From Plumapathes pennacea (Eukaryota; Cnidaria; Anthozoa; Antipatharia; Myriopathidae): a stretch of DNA of 64,000 bases. The number at the start of each line of letters is the position of its first letter. The stretch's first letter is position 1. The stretch spans positions 37,857,680-37,921,679 of the forward strand of contig OZ038462.1 in assembly GCA_964036295.1 (NCBI GenBank), written 5' to 3'. The notes under the pieces were generated by a model that did no database searches, was not told the origin of the DNA, and saw only the letters and a program-made list of their open reading frames with translations. The translations under genes and the position numbers were made by a program. This document shows positions 1 to 12,423 of the stretch, piece after piece.

Positions 1-145
1 AGAAATTCTGTTAATATTTTCTTGGTTTATTTACTTCTGACGCAAATGAATAGGCTGCTTCTCACGGGAAAATACAAATGGTGATTTTAATGCCTAACAT
101 GACACTGCTTTATTTTGCTCAAGAATACCATTCGTGTTTCCTTAC

Positions 146-1378
146 CTCCACGAGTCTTTGGATGCCGCTCTTATTGATGAATTTTAAGGCCACCTGAATA
201 AAACAAAAATTAAAACAAACGTTAGTTTTATAAAACATTGCCCGTGAACTAAGTAAGTATATTTCCAACAAACTATAAGCTAAACGGATAAGAGAGAAAT
301 TGGGAACAAGGCCACACTGAGTTGACCTTAGTCTGCTCGCAGCCGTTTTTGAGGGGGAGGGGCATAAGGTGTTGCGACCACAAAAATGGCTGCGAGCAGA
401 CTAAGTTGACCTTGGTTGTCTTGTGATTCAGTAACACTATTGGCTGATCAGAAAACAGGCATAAATAAGGTTGCTAGCGTGTTCTCTTACGTCTCTCTGG
501 TCGGATTTCCGTGTCGCCTCGTACACTGCTCCAAATCCTCCTTTCCCGAGTAGTTTTCCAATTTTAAACATGGACAGATCTGACATTTGCCTGGGAATTT
601 TCTTCTCTTTGTTTGAGCTGTCTGGTTTGTCCAGTTTCAAGGAGCTCTGAGCCATGGCCGCTTGGCGAGATCCAGGTCTCGTTGGCAAGGATCGGCATTT
701 GCGTGCTTTTCGGCTCTCGTTGCATGCTCGCTTCCTTTCGTGAACTGCACTCCGCGGTCGCTTTGTTCTGCATCGATTGAAGATTAAATTATACTAAGAG
801 GATTTCCACTAAAGTTTCGAAAGTTGTTACATTGAACCACCGAGATAATTTACTTGTAATTGTGATTTTTCACAATTTGGCACCGAAATACGACTCAAAA
901 AAAAAAAAAAAAAAAAAAAAGGGAGGGGGGGGGGGGGGGGGTACAAAAGATCCTATCAAAATCTTATTTTCAATAATTTTGCACACATCGGCTGCTCATT
1001 TTAAAGTTGGGAAAGCGCGCAAAGATCCTAAAGTCTTCCCTTAGTATTTTCGGGGTTAGCCATGAAATACAGTACATCGCAAAAGTAGCTGCTTTGTTAT
1101 TTATTATTTGTATCACACTGCATGCACATGAACAAGAGGAAACTAAACCAAATCCCTCAAACGTGAGAACAGAATTTAGGGAAACCTACCGCTTAGGAGC
1201 TGCATGGTTTTTCGTTGCTGCCTTCGTTGCCTAGGAAAAAAGATTTTTGTCAGATATTCTAAAGAGGTTTCTAATTGCGTACCAATTGCTTTAATGCGTA
1301 ATACTTACCTCACTCTGGAAGCGAGCTTTCTTGTTCGGTGGATTTAGGTCACTGACCTTACGTTTGCCGACCACGGAT
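146..1378 (-). CDS. Ser/Thr protein kinase, 5' exons only (partial gene)
   Basis: Four exons on the minus strand are in consistent phase: 1309-1378, 1190-1230, 491-767 and 146-193. The rest of the gene lies beyond the left edge. The third exon holds the glycine-rich ATP loop (LGKGGFGAVYEA). The fourth starts VALK, the beta-3 strand with the ATP-anchoring lysine, and ends at a clean donor. An ATG in a strong context (GCGGCCATGG) at 655 could start a protein 24 residues before the kinase domain. However, the frame stays open upstream and joins two further exons rich in Lys and Arg (GKRK, NKKAR, HERKR), which would add a basic, nuclear-localisation-like tail. The first exon was not found. The loop resembles Aurora, PLK and PIM kinases, but the subfamily cannot be fixed without the catalytic loop. 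Confidence 0.75.
897..941. repeat. poly(A)-poly(G) purine tract
   Basis: About 24 A residues are followed by a run of G interrupted by one A. It lies in an intron of the kinase gene. It is a simple low-complexity tract, and ORFs across it are artefacts. A similar shorter A/G tract lies near 1672-1705. Confidence 0.9.
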
Positions 1379-3403
1379 CTGAATATAAAATACAATCGGG
1401 TTGATGAGCGGACCAAGTATTCACTATTTTTAAACATTCAAAAAAGATAGAGAGCGGCCAAAGCTTCTGTACCGTGCTTGTGTATCTGATGTGCAAGCTT
1501 TGTGCATTTTCCCATGTCGAGAATCCATTTTTAAATTGATAGTTGTGAGTTTAACGCCCCGCCTCGAAAAATAAACCTTTCTCGATGAGTCCCAGCGAAG
1601 TTCTGATCAAAAACTGACGTCGTCGTTTGTTTTACGACACAGCACGAGCTGCATGTGCGCGAGCTGTGCGTCAAAAAAAAAGGGGGGGGGGAGGGGAGGG
1701 GGCAAGCGGGAGCTCGTAAATATTCTTTGCCATATTTCTTGTCCCAATTAAACTTTCAAATAAAAAAAAAAAGAAAGAAAGAAAAAATACTCATTGCTAT
1801 CAGAACGTGGTCACACCATTTACTGAGGTTTCATTCGAAAGTTCAGGACCTGACAGTTTTCAAGTTCACAAAATTCGCTTAGCTGTCGAATAAAATTAAT
1901 CGACAAATGAGCCTGCAATTATTTCCATTGTTTCTTGTTCGTTTGTGTGTTGTTTGGTCTCATAAATTGCAAGTTGATTAGTTTCCTCGTGATAAAACTT
2001 CCAGTGACGCCAGTGAAGCACGATAGTAACCTGATTGGTAGAACACAGTCAGAGAGCAAAGATGGAAATTATTTCCTCCTCTATTACCGCGTTTTGGGCC
2101 GATAATTTTAACAAATGTCGAGGCACTAGAACATGCTGAAGGAAAAAATGTGTGACTTGATTCCTGATTACCTGCTTTTAAATTAAACTCATTGTTAAAC
2201 CATGAACTGAATCATGCGAAGAAAAAGAATGCCTGATTTTTACTAGTGTAGGAAAAAATTGTCTATTCAAACACTTGTCGTGTTCTCACTGCATAGAAAA
2301 TTGTAGTTCGATACAGACAAAAATAATTTTCGCCAAGCTCGGCACAGGTCGCCAAAGCTCCGATAATGCGCTAAAAGTACTGAAAAACAATAAAATCGTT
2401 TACTTACCCATTTGACTTTGTGACCGTTTGTGTTTATTTGGGGAATTCATAAGGTGATTCTCCATTAAAAGGTGCACAACCCGTGGTGATGGCTCTTGGC
2501 TCGTTCACAACAAGACCAATAAATCCGCTTGATAAATTTGACTGTCCTCAGTAAGCCAAGCTCATAGTAAAGCAAATAACAAACAAGACTACCATCCTCG
2601 GCAAGAAGAGAATATATTGTTGATAGGCAGACCACGATGCAGAAAGTCGAAACCATGCTGTTCAAAACAGTCTCACCGCTCCTGTTAAATTCTTAACATG
2701 TAGTTGGGACTACCGTCCAACTTCTTTTTGATACTTTCGTGTGAACCATTTCCATTCAGTAGCCTGTCAACTTTTTCAAGTGAACCGTGAGCTCTGTGTT
2801 GCGTTTTCAATCATCAAAACTGGAACGAAGTGTCGTGAAACCGACATTCTGATTGGACGGCGATTGAGCGTGCGCTCTCTAAAATTTTTCGGGAGAATTT
2901 GTAACTTGATCATTTTCAATCAATTGTTCTTTTGACCAAATTTCCTTTGTTATTTTATAAAAGTTTGTTTCGAGACCTGCCAAATACCACCAGCGGAATA
3001 ATGTAAAGTGCCATTTGACGCAATTTGGCTGGTGACATTTTATGTGCACAAGGCACTAAAGTCTCTGTGAAGTATTCCTGTATGAGCTGATGAATTGTGG
3101 CCATATACTGGTTGTAATTCGACCATTTCATTGTGGATTTTTTCCTTTAGACGCAACTTTTCTGCATGAGAAAGCATTGCGGAATACTGTGAAAACTGTA
3201 AAACTCAGGGCCCCAAAAGGGCTCTAAAATGTTCCGTTTTTGTGGTAAAAATCCCCCCCCCCTCCTCCCCCGCACGAATATATACAAATTATGTTTTGTA
3301 GAGTGCTTAATCTAGACATTTTGATAGCCTAAACAGGCCCACCAGAAAAAACGTCGACGTCGAGTACTGTGTCCGGTCTGCCACTTACCCGGTACACACA
3401 AAA
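1379..3403. other. intergenic / 5' region of kinase gene
   Basis: No supported gene was seen here. Short purine tracts occur near 1672-1705 and 1766-1790. A poly-C run occurs near 3251-3270. One exon-like piece (2408-2465, minus) is discussed under rejected items. Confidence 0.5.
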
Positions 3404-3409
3404 TTTATT
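3404..3409 (-). terminator. candidate AATAAA polyadenylation signal, convertase copy A
   Basis: The minus strand reads AATAAA about 114 nt after the stop codon. The same hexamer and context are kept downstream of copy B near 9150. A donor-like CCGG/GTAAG lies a few bases further on, where homology between the copies stops. Confidence 0.45.
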
Positions 3410-3522
3410 AAAATGAAACTAACAATTATTCCTAGCATTACTGCTACCGAGACGACATGATAAACCCTAATGTAGATTCTTCCCTCTACAAAAACACCAA
3501 AATACATTGAGACGGCTTTCTC

Positions 3523-6500
3523 TTATTCAGCTGTGCCGTACAATACTAAAGACCAATTCAGTACTCTTCCTGCGATAAGACCATCGGGTGCAAATTCCAA
3601 GTCTTTGGACAAATGTTTCTGCACCTCATCCCGAGTTTCGGACTCATCATTCACTACAGGTATATTGTTCATGTAATCGTCCTTAAACCTCCCGTGTAGA
3701 GTCTCGTCGTACATCTCGCTGGTTTTCCGAGCCTCGCCTTCAGAGACATCGTTCTGCTGTCGAGGTATCGGGACTTCACGTTGTTGTGCCAATATTTTCT
3801 TTCGGATGATATTTGCTTCTCGTTCCTCCATGTCTACGCCAGTTTCTTCAACCATATCGTGTGTGTCTCGCACGGCCACAGTCCATTCCCCAGCAGGGTC
3901 TTCTCCCCACAAGTGCATTGTCATGAATGGCCATTTCCGTAAGCCCTTTTTCGAATCGTCATTGCGCCTTCGTGACAGGAGATTGCTCTGTGTTTCTTGA
4001 GGCGAAGTGACGTCGATGGTCATGTCTCCTCGCCTGCGATGTTCCACTGAGAGGACAACTTGAACATGTTCCAGTCTCTTGATGAAGTTTGGCGTATCTT
4101 TGCATGCATCTGTGGTGAGTTTAAGTTCCAGCTGACCCTGTGAAGGTATGTCGTTCTCTGTCGGCACAGAACCACTAATCACACACACGTGTTGATCTGC
4201 TACATTTTTCCAGTTTAAAGCTGCATCAACCATGGCTCCCGCATCCAGAAGTCCAAAACCAAACTTGTGATTGAACTTGATTCCAACGGCGTTCCTCTTC
4301 CAGCCCCTGTCCATGTGACTGGTCATCTTTGCTGTGTGTACAATAAGGTGCTGTACATCGCGCCAGGTCAGTTGTGGATTTGCTTGAAGAACCAAAGCCA
4401 TGATACCCGCGGCTAGTGGTGCTGGGAGAGGAATAACAAGGTTGTATATAAAGGGCTAAAAATGAATTTTCGCTCGCGTCGGGAAACGTCGCCATCTTTG
4501 TTTTCATAAACAATGACGTCATGTTTGTGGATTATTCTTGCTCAGTTCTGCTGCTGGGCGCAGAATAGACGGGATGGCAATCCAAATATTCCGGAACAGG
4601 AATAGAAATGGGGGCACAAGCATATTATCCGGCTATCATTATTTTGGAACAGTCCCAAACGAACCCGCCCTAAATTGTGTTGCTTTTCAGCAATAAAATA
4701 ATGAAAAATATAGATGACTAAAGAACGAGTGAATACTTTAGCATCATTAGTAATATTAATAATGATAATTTATTTGACAGATTAATTTGTGAAAAAACGT
4801 GAATTTGTAACAATTCCCTCTCTAAATTAGAGTAGGGAGCTTAAGCTAACTAGGACGGCGACGGCAACGCAAGGAACCAGGAAAAAAGTATATCCGTATT
4901 TCTTATGTCTTTGTAACTTTTCCTATTTATAGATTGCTCAAATTTGTTCCGTTTTTGCCGAAGTTCTATTGCCTTTATAGTTTCTTACTAAGAAGAACGA
5001 CTGTCGTAATTTTTCAAAATGACGTCCACGTCCTGACAACAACCTGAAAGAGAAGCATTTGAAGTCGCACGCGAGAGCACGACGACCCCGAGATCATGTC
5101 AATTTCACATATTCACGTGCTCCTTTTGTTTTCCGCAATGAGTTTTATTGTTTCACTGACGTTGCCGTCGTCCTCTCCCGTCCTGGTGCTTAAGTTCCCT
5201 AGTATTTCTTTTGCGGCAGTGCCAACCACAGAGGTGAAATAAAAATGGTCAATAGTTGACTTTTGCCGTTTGACGGCTAAACCAAAAACCTCAAACAATT
5301 TTGCTTCTTGTCTGTGAGTGATGGAAGGTGTTTTCTTTTGAACTCAATTTTTCAAACTTCATGTCAACTAGCGTTATGTTTGTGTGTGTTACAGATCCTA
5401 CCCGCGGAAGAGGTTCCCCTGAATGAATTCGTGCATTTGTGATGCAGATCAGTCGTCACTAGAGGCTTGCCCGCTTCATAAGCGCTGTGTGAATCCGCAG
5501 TATAAATTACAGCGGTGGTGGAAGCGCACATTTCGTCGTACGAAGTGGACAGACCGTACGAACTGACGGATCCAACAGAAATGGTATAGATACTTGACGT
5601 GTAACCATCAGCGTTACAGTCGTCATCGACGTATCCTCCATTTCCTGTTGCCCACACAAAGATATTTCCCTTTCCTGTAAAATAGTAAGGAAGCTGAGAC
5701 GGCAAAACTATTTGTTTGTGAAGATGTTTAACACAAATGTTAAACTTATAAACCATTAATTTTTGTTAACATGCAGGTAAGATTTAAGAGCAGTTTCGTC
5801 TTTCAACTTCTGAGCAGGGATGTATACGGTTTGGTGTGGAGAACTTGGCATTCTGTCATTTTTCTGTAGACGAGTTTTATGTTCCAGCCACGAATACGAG
5901 GGAAAAAATATTAAAACTTTTAAAATGCATTCTTAGTTGGATTCTAAGTCTTGATGAAATAATAATGCAAAATGTGGACCAGCCCTATAGATATTTAGTC
6001 GTGCATGTCTTCGCCTTGTGGGATCGTCCGAAAAGAGAAGTGTTTTAGTCAAGGGAAGGGTCAAACCGACGCTAAACCGTGCAGTGAGAGATTAAAATAC
6101 CGTAAATCTAAGGACGACCAAATATATAAGCACACGAAGAGTCTCTCTGGAGACTAAATCCCTATGGGTTCAAACCATTTACTAGATAATTCATAGTTTA
6201 AAACAAATTTCTTATAGCGATCAGTTGCTAGATTCTCCCAGCAGTGCTACATTATGCTTTTGAGCGTTCGGAAGATAAAAATATGTATTTTAAGTGTCGC
6301 TAGGATTTCAAGGCAAGGTTGAAGAACTGAAACCGTGGTTCCTTATTGTCTACTGGGCACGTGACTTTAGAATATAGCCGAGACAATAAAAGCTCAGTTC
6401 ATCTTCAACCCCAGGCTCATGGGCACGAGGAATTATTTTTCATTTCACTGCCCTTTGCCTCTTCTTCATTGCTCCAGAAGTGGTGACCGCGAGTGTTTGG

Positions 6501-7516
6501 CTATGCAATGAAAATCACCCAACAAAACATTTGACTGCAATCAAACATCACAGGGCCGTTTTTTCTTAACGGTAAAAACACACTAGCAGCCTACCTCCCC
6601 GCCCCTCTTTTGCGCTCTTCTCCAAAGCAAGCTTCCCCAACCTCTCTGGTCCACCAAATGTCTTGCCATCATCTTTCGGCCCCCAAGATGCACTGTAGAC
6701 ATCAATGTACTGGCGTTTAAAACCAATGGCATCAGCTTCCAGCTGGTCTGTAGCTGGGCCGTCTAACATTCGGATGGCTCCCAGGTTCACCATTGGCGCA
6801 ACTCCGACGCCACACAAGCCATTATCAGCCCTTGCACCGATCTCACCCCCGCATTTTGTGCCGTGTGCGTTGTACTCAGTCGAGTCATCTGGAAATGGGT
6901 CTGGATCGTCATTATTAAAATCGAAGCTGGCCTCTGGGTCGTAGTTACCTTTAAATTCAGGATGCGTGTAGTCCAATCCGTCGTCAAGAACAGTAACGAC
7001 TATTCCTTGGCCGCGAAATCTGCGTTGCCAAACTGGCATCACGTTAATGTCGTTTCCCAAAGGTGTTTCACACTGCCCATAATTTAGGAGATACCACTGT
7101 TTGGGCCAGTCCGGGTCATCGAAGAACCCTTTCCCTAATTCTTCCCGTTTTTCCCTTGAAATAGAACCTTGTTTAAGAGGCATCAAGTGTCGCTTCGTTC
7201 TCAACAGAACTCGTTGTTGTTCAAGCCACTGTACACTTGGGTGATCACGTAGTCTTGCTGTCATAGTATCGGCACTGCGCCTGTGACGCGAATTCGTGCG
7301 CTCATGGACAAACTTGAAAAAGCCTGGCAGATCTGCGATTCTTCCCATGCTCGCGAACCCATGGCTTGCGGCGACTTCACTGGCAAAGGATGAATCATCT
7401 AAGTCGAGTTGTACGGCCCAAACGTTTGTGAATAATTGCGGATTATGTTCTTCAGGGACTTGTGTTGATCTCGCTTGTCCAAGGAGCACCGATAAGCGGC
7501 ACAAGAATACTAACAT
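3523..7516 (-). CDS. furin/PC1-type proprotein convertase, copy A
   Basis: A Ca-dependent subtilisin (S8B) protease that cleaves pro-proteins after basic residues in the secretory pathway. Exons are 6595-7516, 5402-5674 and 3523-4421, giving about 697 residues. There is a signal peptide at 1-16, then a propeptide with an internal RHRR site and the autocleavage site LLRTKR. The catalytic Asp (VLDDGLD), His ([11 protein letters not shown]), oxyanion Asn (ATGNGG) and Ser (RGTSSAAPLAAG, spanning exons 2 and 3) are all present. The P domain follows ([14 protein letters not shown]). The protein ends at LVLYGTAE, so there is no Cys-rich, transmembrane or amphipathic tail. About 85 charged residues are inserted in the last P-domain loop. 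It differs from copy B at QRRFRG (copy B: QRGFSG) just before the catalytic Asp strand. The frame is intact, so it is probably active and secreted. Confidence 0.92.
4833..5201. mobile_element. MITE inside intron 2 of convertase copy A
   Basis: It starts TAGGGAGCTTAAGC and ends GCTTAAGTTCCCTA, so the ends are inverted. GC-rich subterminal inverted segments (ACGGCGACGGCAACG and its reverse) lie inside. The matching intron of copy B lacks it, which explains most of the intron length difference (980 against 328 bp). No coding capacity was seen. Confidence 0.7.
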
Positions 7517-9142
7517 TACTGCTTTTACGTTTCAATTTAAGCTTTAAATATTGCCTGAGAAAATATATACGCGCTATAGTAAAACGAAACTGAGCGAGCG
7601 AAGTATGCTGACAATTTCAAATGACTGAATGAGACTTTGCACTAATCAGCATGCACAAATATTAGAGAGGTATGACGAGTTGGCGAGAGGTGAGTAAAAA
7701 GACTGTCGAACAATTGTCACGTGAGATGTGCCGAAACATGTAGGGCAATAATTTAGGACGAGAGGATTGTCTGTTGGAAGTCTCTTTCTTTCTATATATA
7801 TATTTTGTCAACTTGTAATCACATGGCTTATTTCTCCCCGGTGTTAGAACATGGACACTTTTCATTCCTCCCGAGACAGTAAATTTCTCGTGAAGCTTAA
7901 AAAGATAATTGCAAAAATGTGAGGAAAGAAAAAGGACTCGCCTGGACACTGTCATTTTGTGATGAAAAACGTTTCAAACATTAGAAGATAGAACGTCCCT
8001 GTTATAATAAAACAAGCCAGTTTCCTTGGTTGCAATTCATCTTCTTAACTATGACGCGTAATTCTTAGTGTGGCCTTACGTGGGTTTCATAGCCAAGACT
8101 GCGGTGTTTGTCGCCTGATGAATATTTTTTAAAGACTTTAAACTTATGATTGAGAGAGAACTGCAGTCGTACCGGTCACACAAGTTAAAAAATGTTAGAC
8201 TTTGTGGGTTTGGTCGGTCAATTTAACACTGAATTATAGAAAATGATAATTATAATTGTCACAATATACTGTTTAAATTTATTGTTGAACTGTACACTTC
8301 TGACTTCTTCTTAGCGTTCCCCCTAAACGTCGGCAATTTAAGAACTGCCGTTTACTTTCGGACTATTCGTACGATCAGGGCTTTGGGTTTGGCGGGATAG
8401 ATTACGGGAGTTTTAAGACAATTTATAACCCACGCAGATCATATAACAATATTTTAAAGTGGTGAATAATACACACATACTTTAAATTATTCACGTTTAA
8501 CTCACTTTGTGTTCTGCGTTATGACCAAGAATTCAGGTGGCGTACGAAGTTTGAAACTTTATGAGAACCGCCGAAAAACTATTGTTTTTTCGTCCGAAGC
8601 TTTTTGTGACAAACGACGACCATTCGTTACTTTTGCGCTGAATGTTCAAAGTTCAGGCAATGTTAGGAAATGAATAGGGAGAAAGAAGAAAAGGGAACAG
8701 GAGAAGACAGAAACAGGAAGAGGGCTGGAACTACGTGAATAGATGGAAGAAATAATTTCTCGTGGTCCCAAGCATACTCTACAGGAATATTCCAAGTAAA
8801 TTGTAAGTGGGGTTTTACTTTGAAGAAGAAATGAATCAATTAGAAGTGGGAGGAAACGCCATTGCCACTTGCTTGCCGCTTGCCGAGAAGGTCGCAATCA
8901 GGTGTTGTTTTTGTTCTTGTGGCCAAGAGTGCTGCCAAATTTGTTTGGACCAAGTCGAAAGCGTACGCAAAAGCAAAAGCAAAACAGTCACATGATCACT
9001 TTCTTCATAATCTGACTGCTTAGGAATATCTAAAGTAAGTGAAGCCTAATTATTTTGTCATATCAAAATGAAGTCAGAGTTGTGAACTCTGCAGCCTACC
9101 CAAAGTTTTGCAGGAGGAATACTGGGCTCCAATCTGTTTACC
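7517..9142. other. 5' flank of convertase copy A / spacer between copies
   Basis: No gene was seen. Roughly 7560-8300 aligns with 12470-13260 upstream of copy B (for example shared ACGTTT, TTAGAAGATA and GTTTCCTTGGTT stretches). The tandem duplication unit therefore included upstream, possibly promoter, DNA. 8300-9142 shows nothing recognisable. Confidence 0.5.
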
Positions 9143-9275
9143 CGGTACACACAAGATTTATTAAAATGAAACTAACGATTATTCCTAGCATTACTGCTAC
9201 CGAGACAACACGATAAGACCTAATGTAGATTCTTCCCTCTACAAAAACACCAAAATATATTGAGATTTCTTTTTC

Positions 9276-12200
9276 TTATTCAGCTGTGCCGTACAATACT
9301 AAAGACCAATTCAGTACTCTTCCTGCGATAAGACCATCGGGTGCAAATTCCAAGTCTTTGGACAAATGCTTCTGCACCTCATCCCGAGTTTCGGACTCAT
9401 CATTCATTACAGGTATATTGTTCATGTAATCGCCCTTAAACCTCCCGTGTAGAGTCTCGTCGTACACCTCGCTGGTTTTCCGAGCCTCGCCTTCAGAGAC
9501 ATCGTTCTGCTGTGGAGGAATCGGGATTTTATGTTGTTGTGCCAATATTTTCTTTCGAATTTTATCTGCTTCTCGTTCCTCCATGTCTACACCAGTTTCC
9601 TCGACCATGTTGTGTGTGTCTCGCACGACCACAGTCCATTCCCCGGCAGGGTCTTCTCCCCACAAGTGCATTGTCATGAATGGCCATTTCCGTAAGCCCT
9701 TTTTCGAATCGTCATTGCGCCTTCGTGACAGGAGATTGCTCTGTGTTTCTTGAGGCGAAGTGACGTCGATGGTCATGTCTCCTCGCCTGCGATGTTCTAC
9801 TGAGAGGACAACTTGAACATGTTCCAGTTTCTTGATGAAGTTTGGCGTATCTTTGCAAGCATCTGTGATGAGTTTAAGTTCCAGTCGACCTTGTGAAGGT
9901 ATGTCGTTCTCTGTCGGCATAGAACCACTAATCACACACACGTGTTGATCTGCCACATTTTTCCAGTTTAAAGCTGCATCAACCATGGCTCCCGCATCCA
10001 GAAGTCCAAAACCAAACTTGTGGTTGAACTTGATTCCAACAGCGTTCCTCTTCCAGCCCGTGTCCATGTGACTGGTTATCTTTGCTGTGTGTACAATAAG
10101 GTGCTGTACATCGCGCCAGGTCAGTTGTGGATTTGCTTGAAGAACCAAGGCCATGATGCCTGCGGCTAGTGGTGCTGGAAGAGAAGAAAAACAAATTTAT
10201 TAATGAACAAAGAAAGAAAAATAACTTTTAACTAATCCTGAATCCAACATTTTTGTTTACTAGTTTTATCAACGCCCTTAACCGGCTAAACTAAAACCCG
10301 AACAATTTGCTGTTTGCCTTTTGAGTGATGTAGTGTGTCCTTTCAACTAATTGTCAAACTGCAAATCAAATGCCAAACCAAAGGAATTGGACAGTTTCAG
10401 TTTTGAAAGTCAATCAGATACGGCAGCGAAGCTTGCTGCCCGACTGACCGTATACAAGCGTATCGTAAGTGGGTTATCGTTCGTGTGTGTTACAGCTCCT
10501 ACCTGCGGAAGAGGTTCCCCTGAATGAATTCGTGCATTTGTGATGCAGATCAGTCGTCACTAGGGGCTTGCCCGCTTCATAAGCGCTGTGTGAATCCGCG
10601 GTATAGATTACAGCGGTGGTGGAAGCGCACTTTTCGTCGTAGTATGTGGACAGACCGTACGAACTGACGGATCCAACAGAAATGGTATAGATACTTGACG
10701 TGTAACCATCAGCGTTACAGTCGTCATCGACGTATCCTCCATTTCCTGTTGCCCACACGAAGATATTTCCCTTTCCTGTAAAATAGTGAGCAGGGGACAT
10801 CAAAGGGAAACATTTTTGTTCAGTAAAAATGCTCAAAAAGCTTTTGTGAACAATTTTCTTTTGTTAAATCGGCTGCAAAAACGACGAATCCCAGCAGCGA
10901 CTAGAGGCAATTGAAATACCATAACCTAACGACGACCGAAAATATGTTATCACCAGCAATAGTCTACAAATACAAAAACAAAAAAACAAAAAAACAATAG
11001 TCTTTCCGACACAACTCTAACAACCCCGCGGACGATCACACCAAACAACCAAATGGCACCCCTGAACCAGTTGCTATATAAATCATATAGTTTACTTTCT
11101 TATAGCGATAAGTTGCTAGATTTTCCTTGCAATGTTCCATACTGCTGTTGAGAGCTTTTAAGGAGAATAATTATGCATTTTGAGTGTCGCTAGGATTTCA
11201 ACGCGCATGATTCTGTCGTCAGGGGCTTGCCAGTTCCAGCACCGATGACAATGGTTCGTTATCATGATCAAGCACCGAGCAGCTTATAATGTATTGACTG
11301 GAGGTAGGAGACAATCGGAACAAAAAATAAGAAAGCTCCAGTTCACTTTTGTTCATAACTCCCCATTTTATGTGCATGAAGTTTTTTTGTTGCACCATAG
11401 CGATCACCCGGAGGGAGGAGGAGGAGGAGGGCCTCCTTTGTCGCTCCAAAGATTATTCATGGCCAAATAAACTGATTAAGAACACACTAGCCGCTTACCT
11501 CCCCGCCCCTCTTTCGCGCTCTTCTCCAAAGCAAGCTTCCCCAGCCTTTCTGGTCCACCAAATGTTTTGCCATCGTCTACCGGTCCCCAAGATGCACTGT
11601 AGACATCAATGTACTGGCGTTTAAAACCAATGGCATCAGCTTCCAGCTGGTCTGTAGCTGGGCCGTCTAACATTCGGATGGCTCCCAGGTTCACCATTGG
11701 CGCAACTCCGACGCCACACAAGCCATTATCAGCCCTTGCACCGATCTCACCTCCGCATTTTGTGCCGTGTGCGTTGTACTCAGTCGAGTCATCTGGAAAT
11801 GGGTCTGGATCGTTATCGTTCAGATCGAAGCTGGCCTCTGGGTCATAGGCGGACTTAATTTCGGGATGTGTGTGGTCCAATCCGTCGTCTAGAACAGTAA
11901 CGACTATTCCTTGGCCGGAAAACCCGCGTTGCCAAACTGGCATCACGTTAATGTCGTTTCCCAAAGGTGTTTCAGACTGCCCATAATTTAGGAGATACCA
12001 CTGTTTGGGCCAGTCCGCGTCATTGAAGAACCCTTTCCCTAATTCTTCCCGCTTTTCCCTTGAAATAGAACCTTGTTTAAGAGGCATCAAGTGTCGCTTC
12101 GTTCTCAACAGAACTCGTTGTTGTTCAAGCCACTGTACACTTGGGTGATCACGTAGTCTTGCTGTCATAGTATCGGCACTGCGCCTGTGACGCGAATTCG

Positions 12201-12423
12201 TGCGCTCATGGACAAACTTGAAAAAGCCTGGCAGATCTGCGATTCTTCCCATGCTCGTGAACCCATGGCTTGCGGCGACTTCACTGGCAAAGGATGAATC
12301 ATCTGAGTCGAGTTGTACGGCCCAAACGTTTGTGAATAATTGCGGATTATGTTCTTCAGGAACTTGTGTTGATCTCGCTTGTCCGAGGAGCACCGATAAG
12401 CACAAGACTGTAAGAACTAACAT
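9276..12423 (-). CDS. furin/PC1-type proprotein convertase, copy B
   Basis: Tandem paralogue of the 3523-7516 gene with the same three-exon structure: 11499-12423, 10503-10775 and 9276-10174, about 698 residues. The signal peptide ([16 protein letters not shown]), the propeptide sites (RHRR and RTKR), the complete Asp/His/Asn/Ser set and the P domain are present. The C-terminus also ends at LVLYGTAE. It shares the P-domain insertion of about 85 residues between [10 protein letters not shown] and [10 protein letters not shown]. Most differences from copy A are single substitutions, such as SETP for CETP after WYLLNYGQ, and GFSGQG, which is the more usual furin/PC1 form. Introns are shorter and diverged. 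By family knowledge PC1/3 is the closest vertebrate match. The substrate is unknown. Confidence 0.92.

Noticed and set aside
2408..2465. Minus-strand exon-like piece: ATG, 19 codons, then ATGG/GTAAGTA donor
   Set aside because: It leaves one base over, but the next kinase exon (1309-1378) needs two. Joining them runs into a stop. No bridging exon was found.
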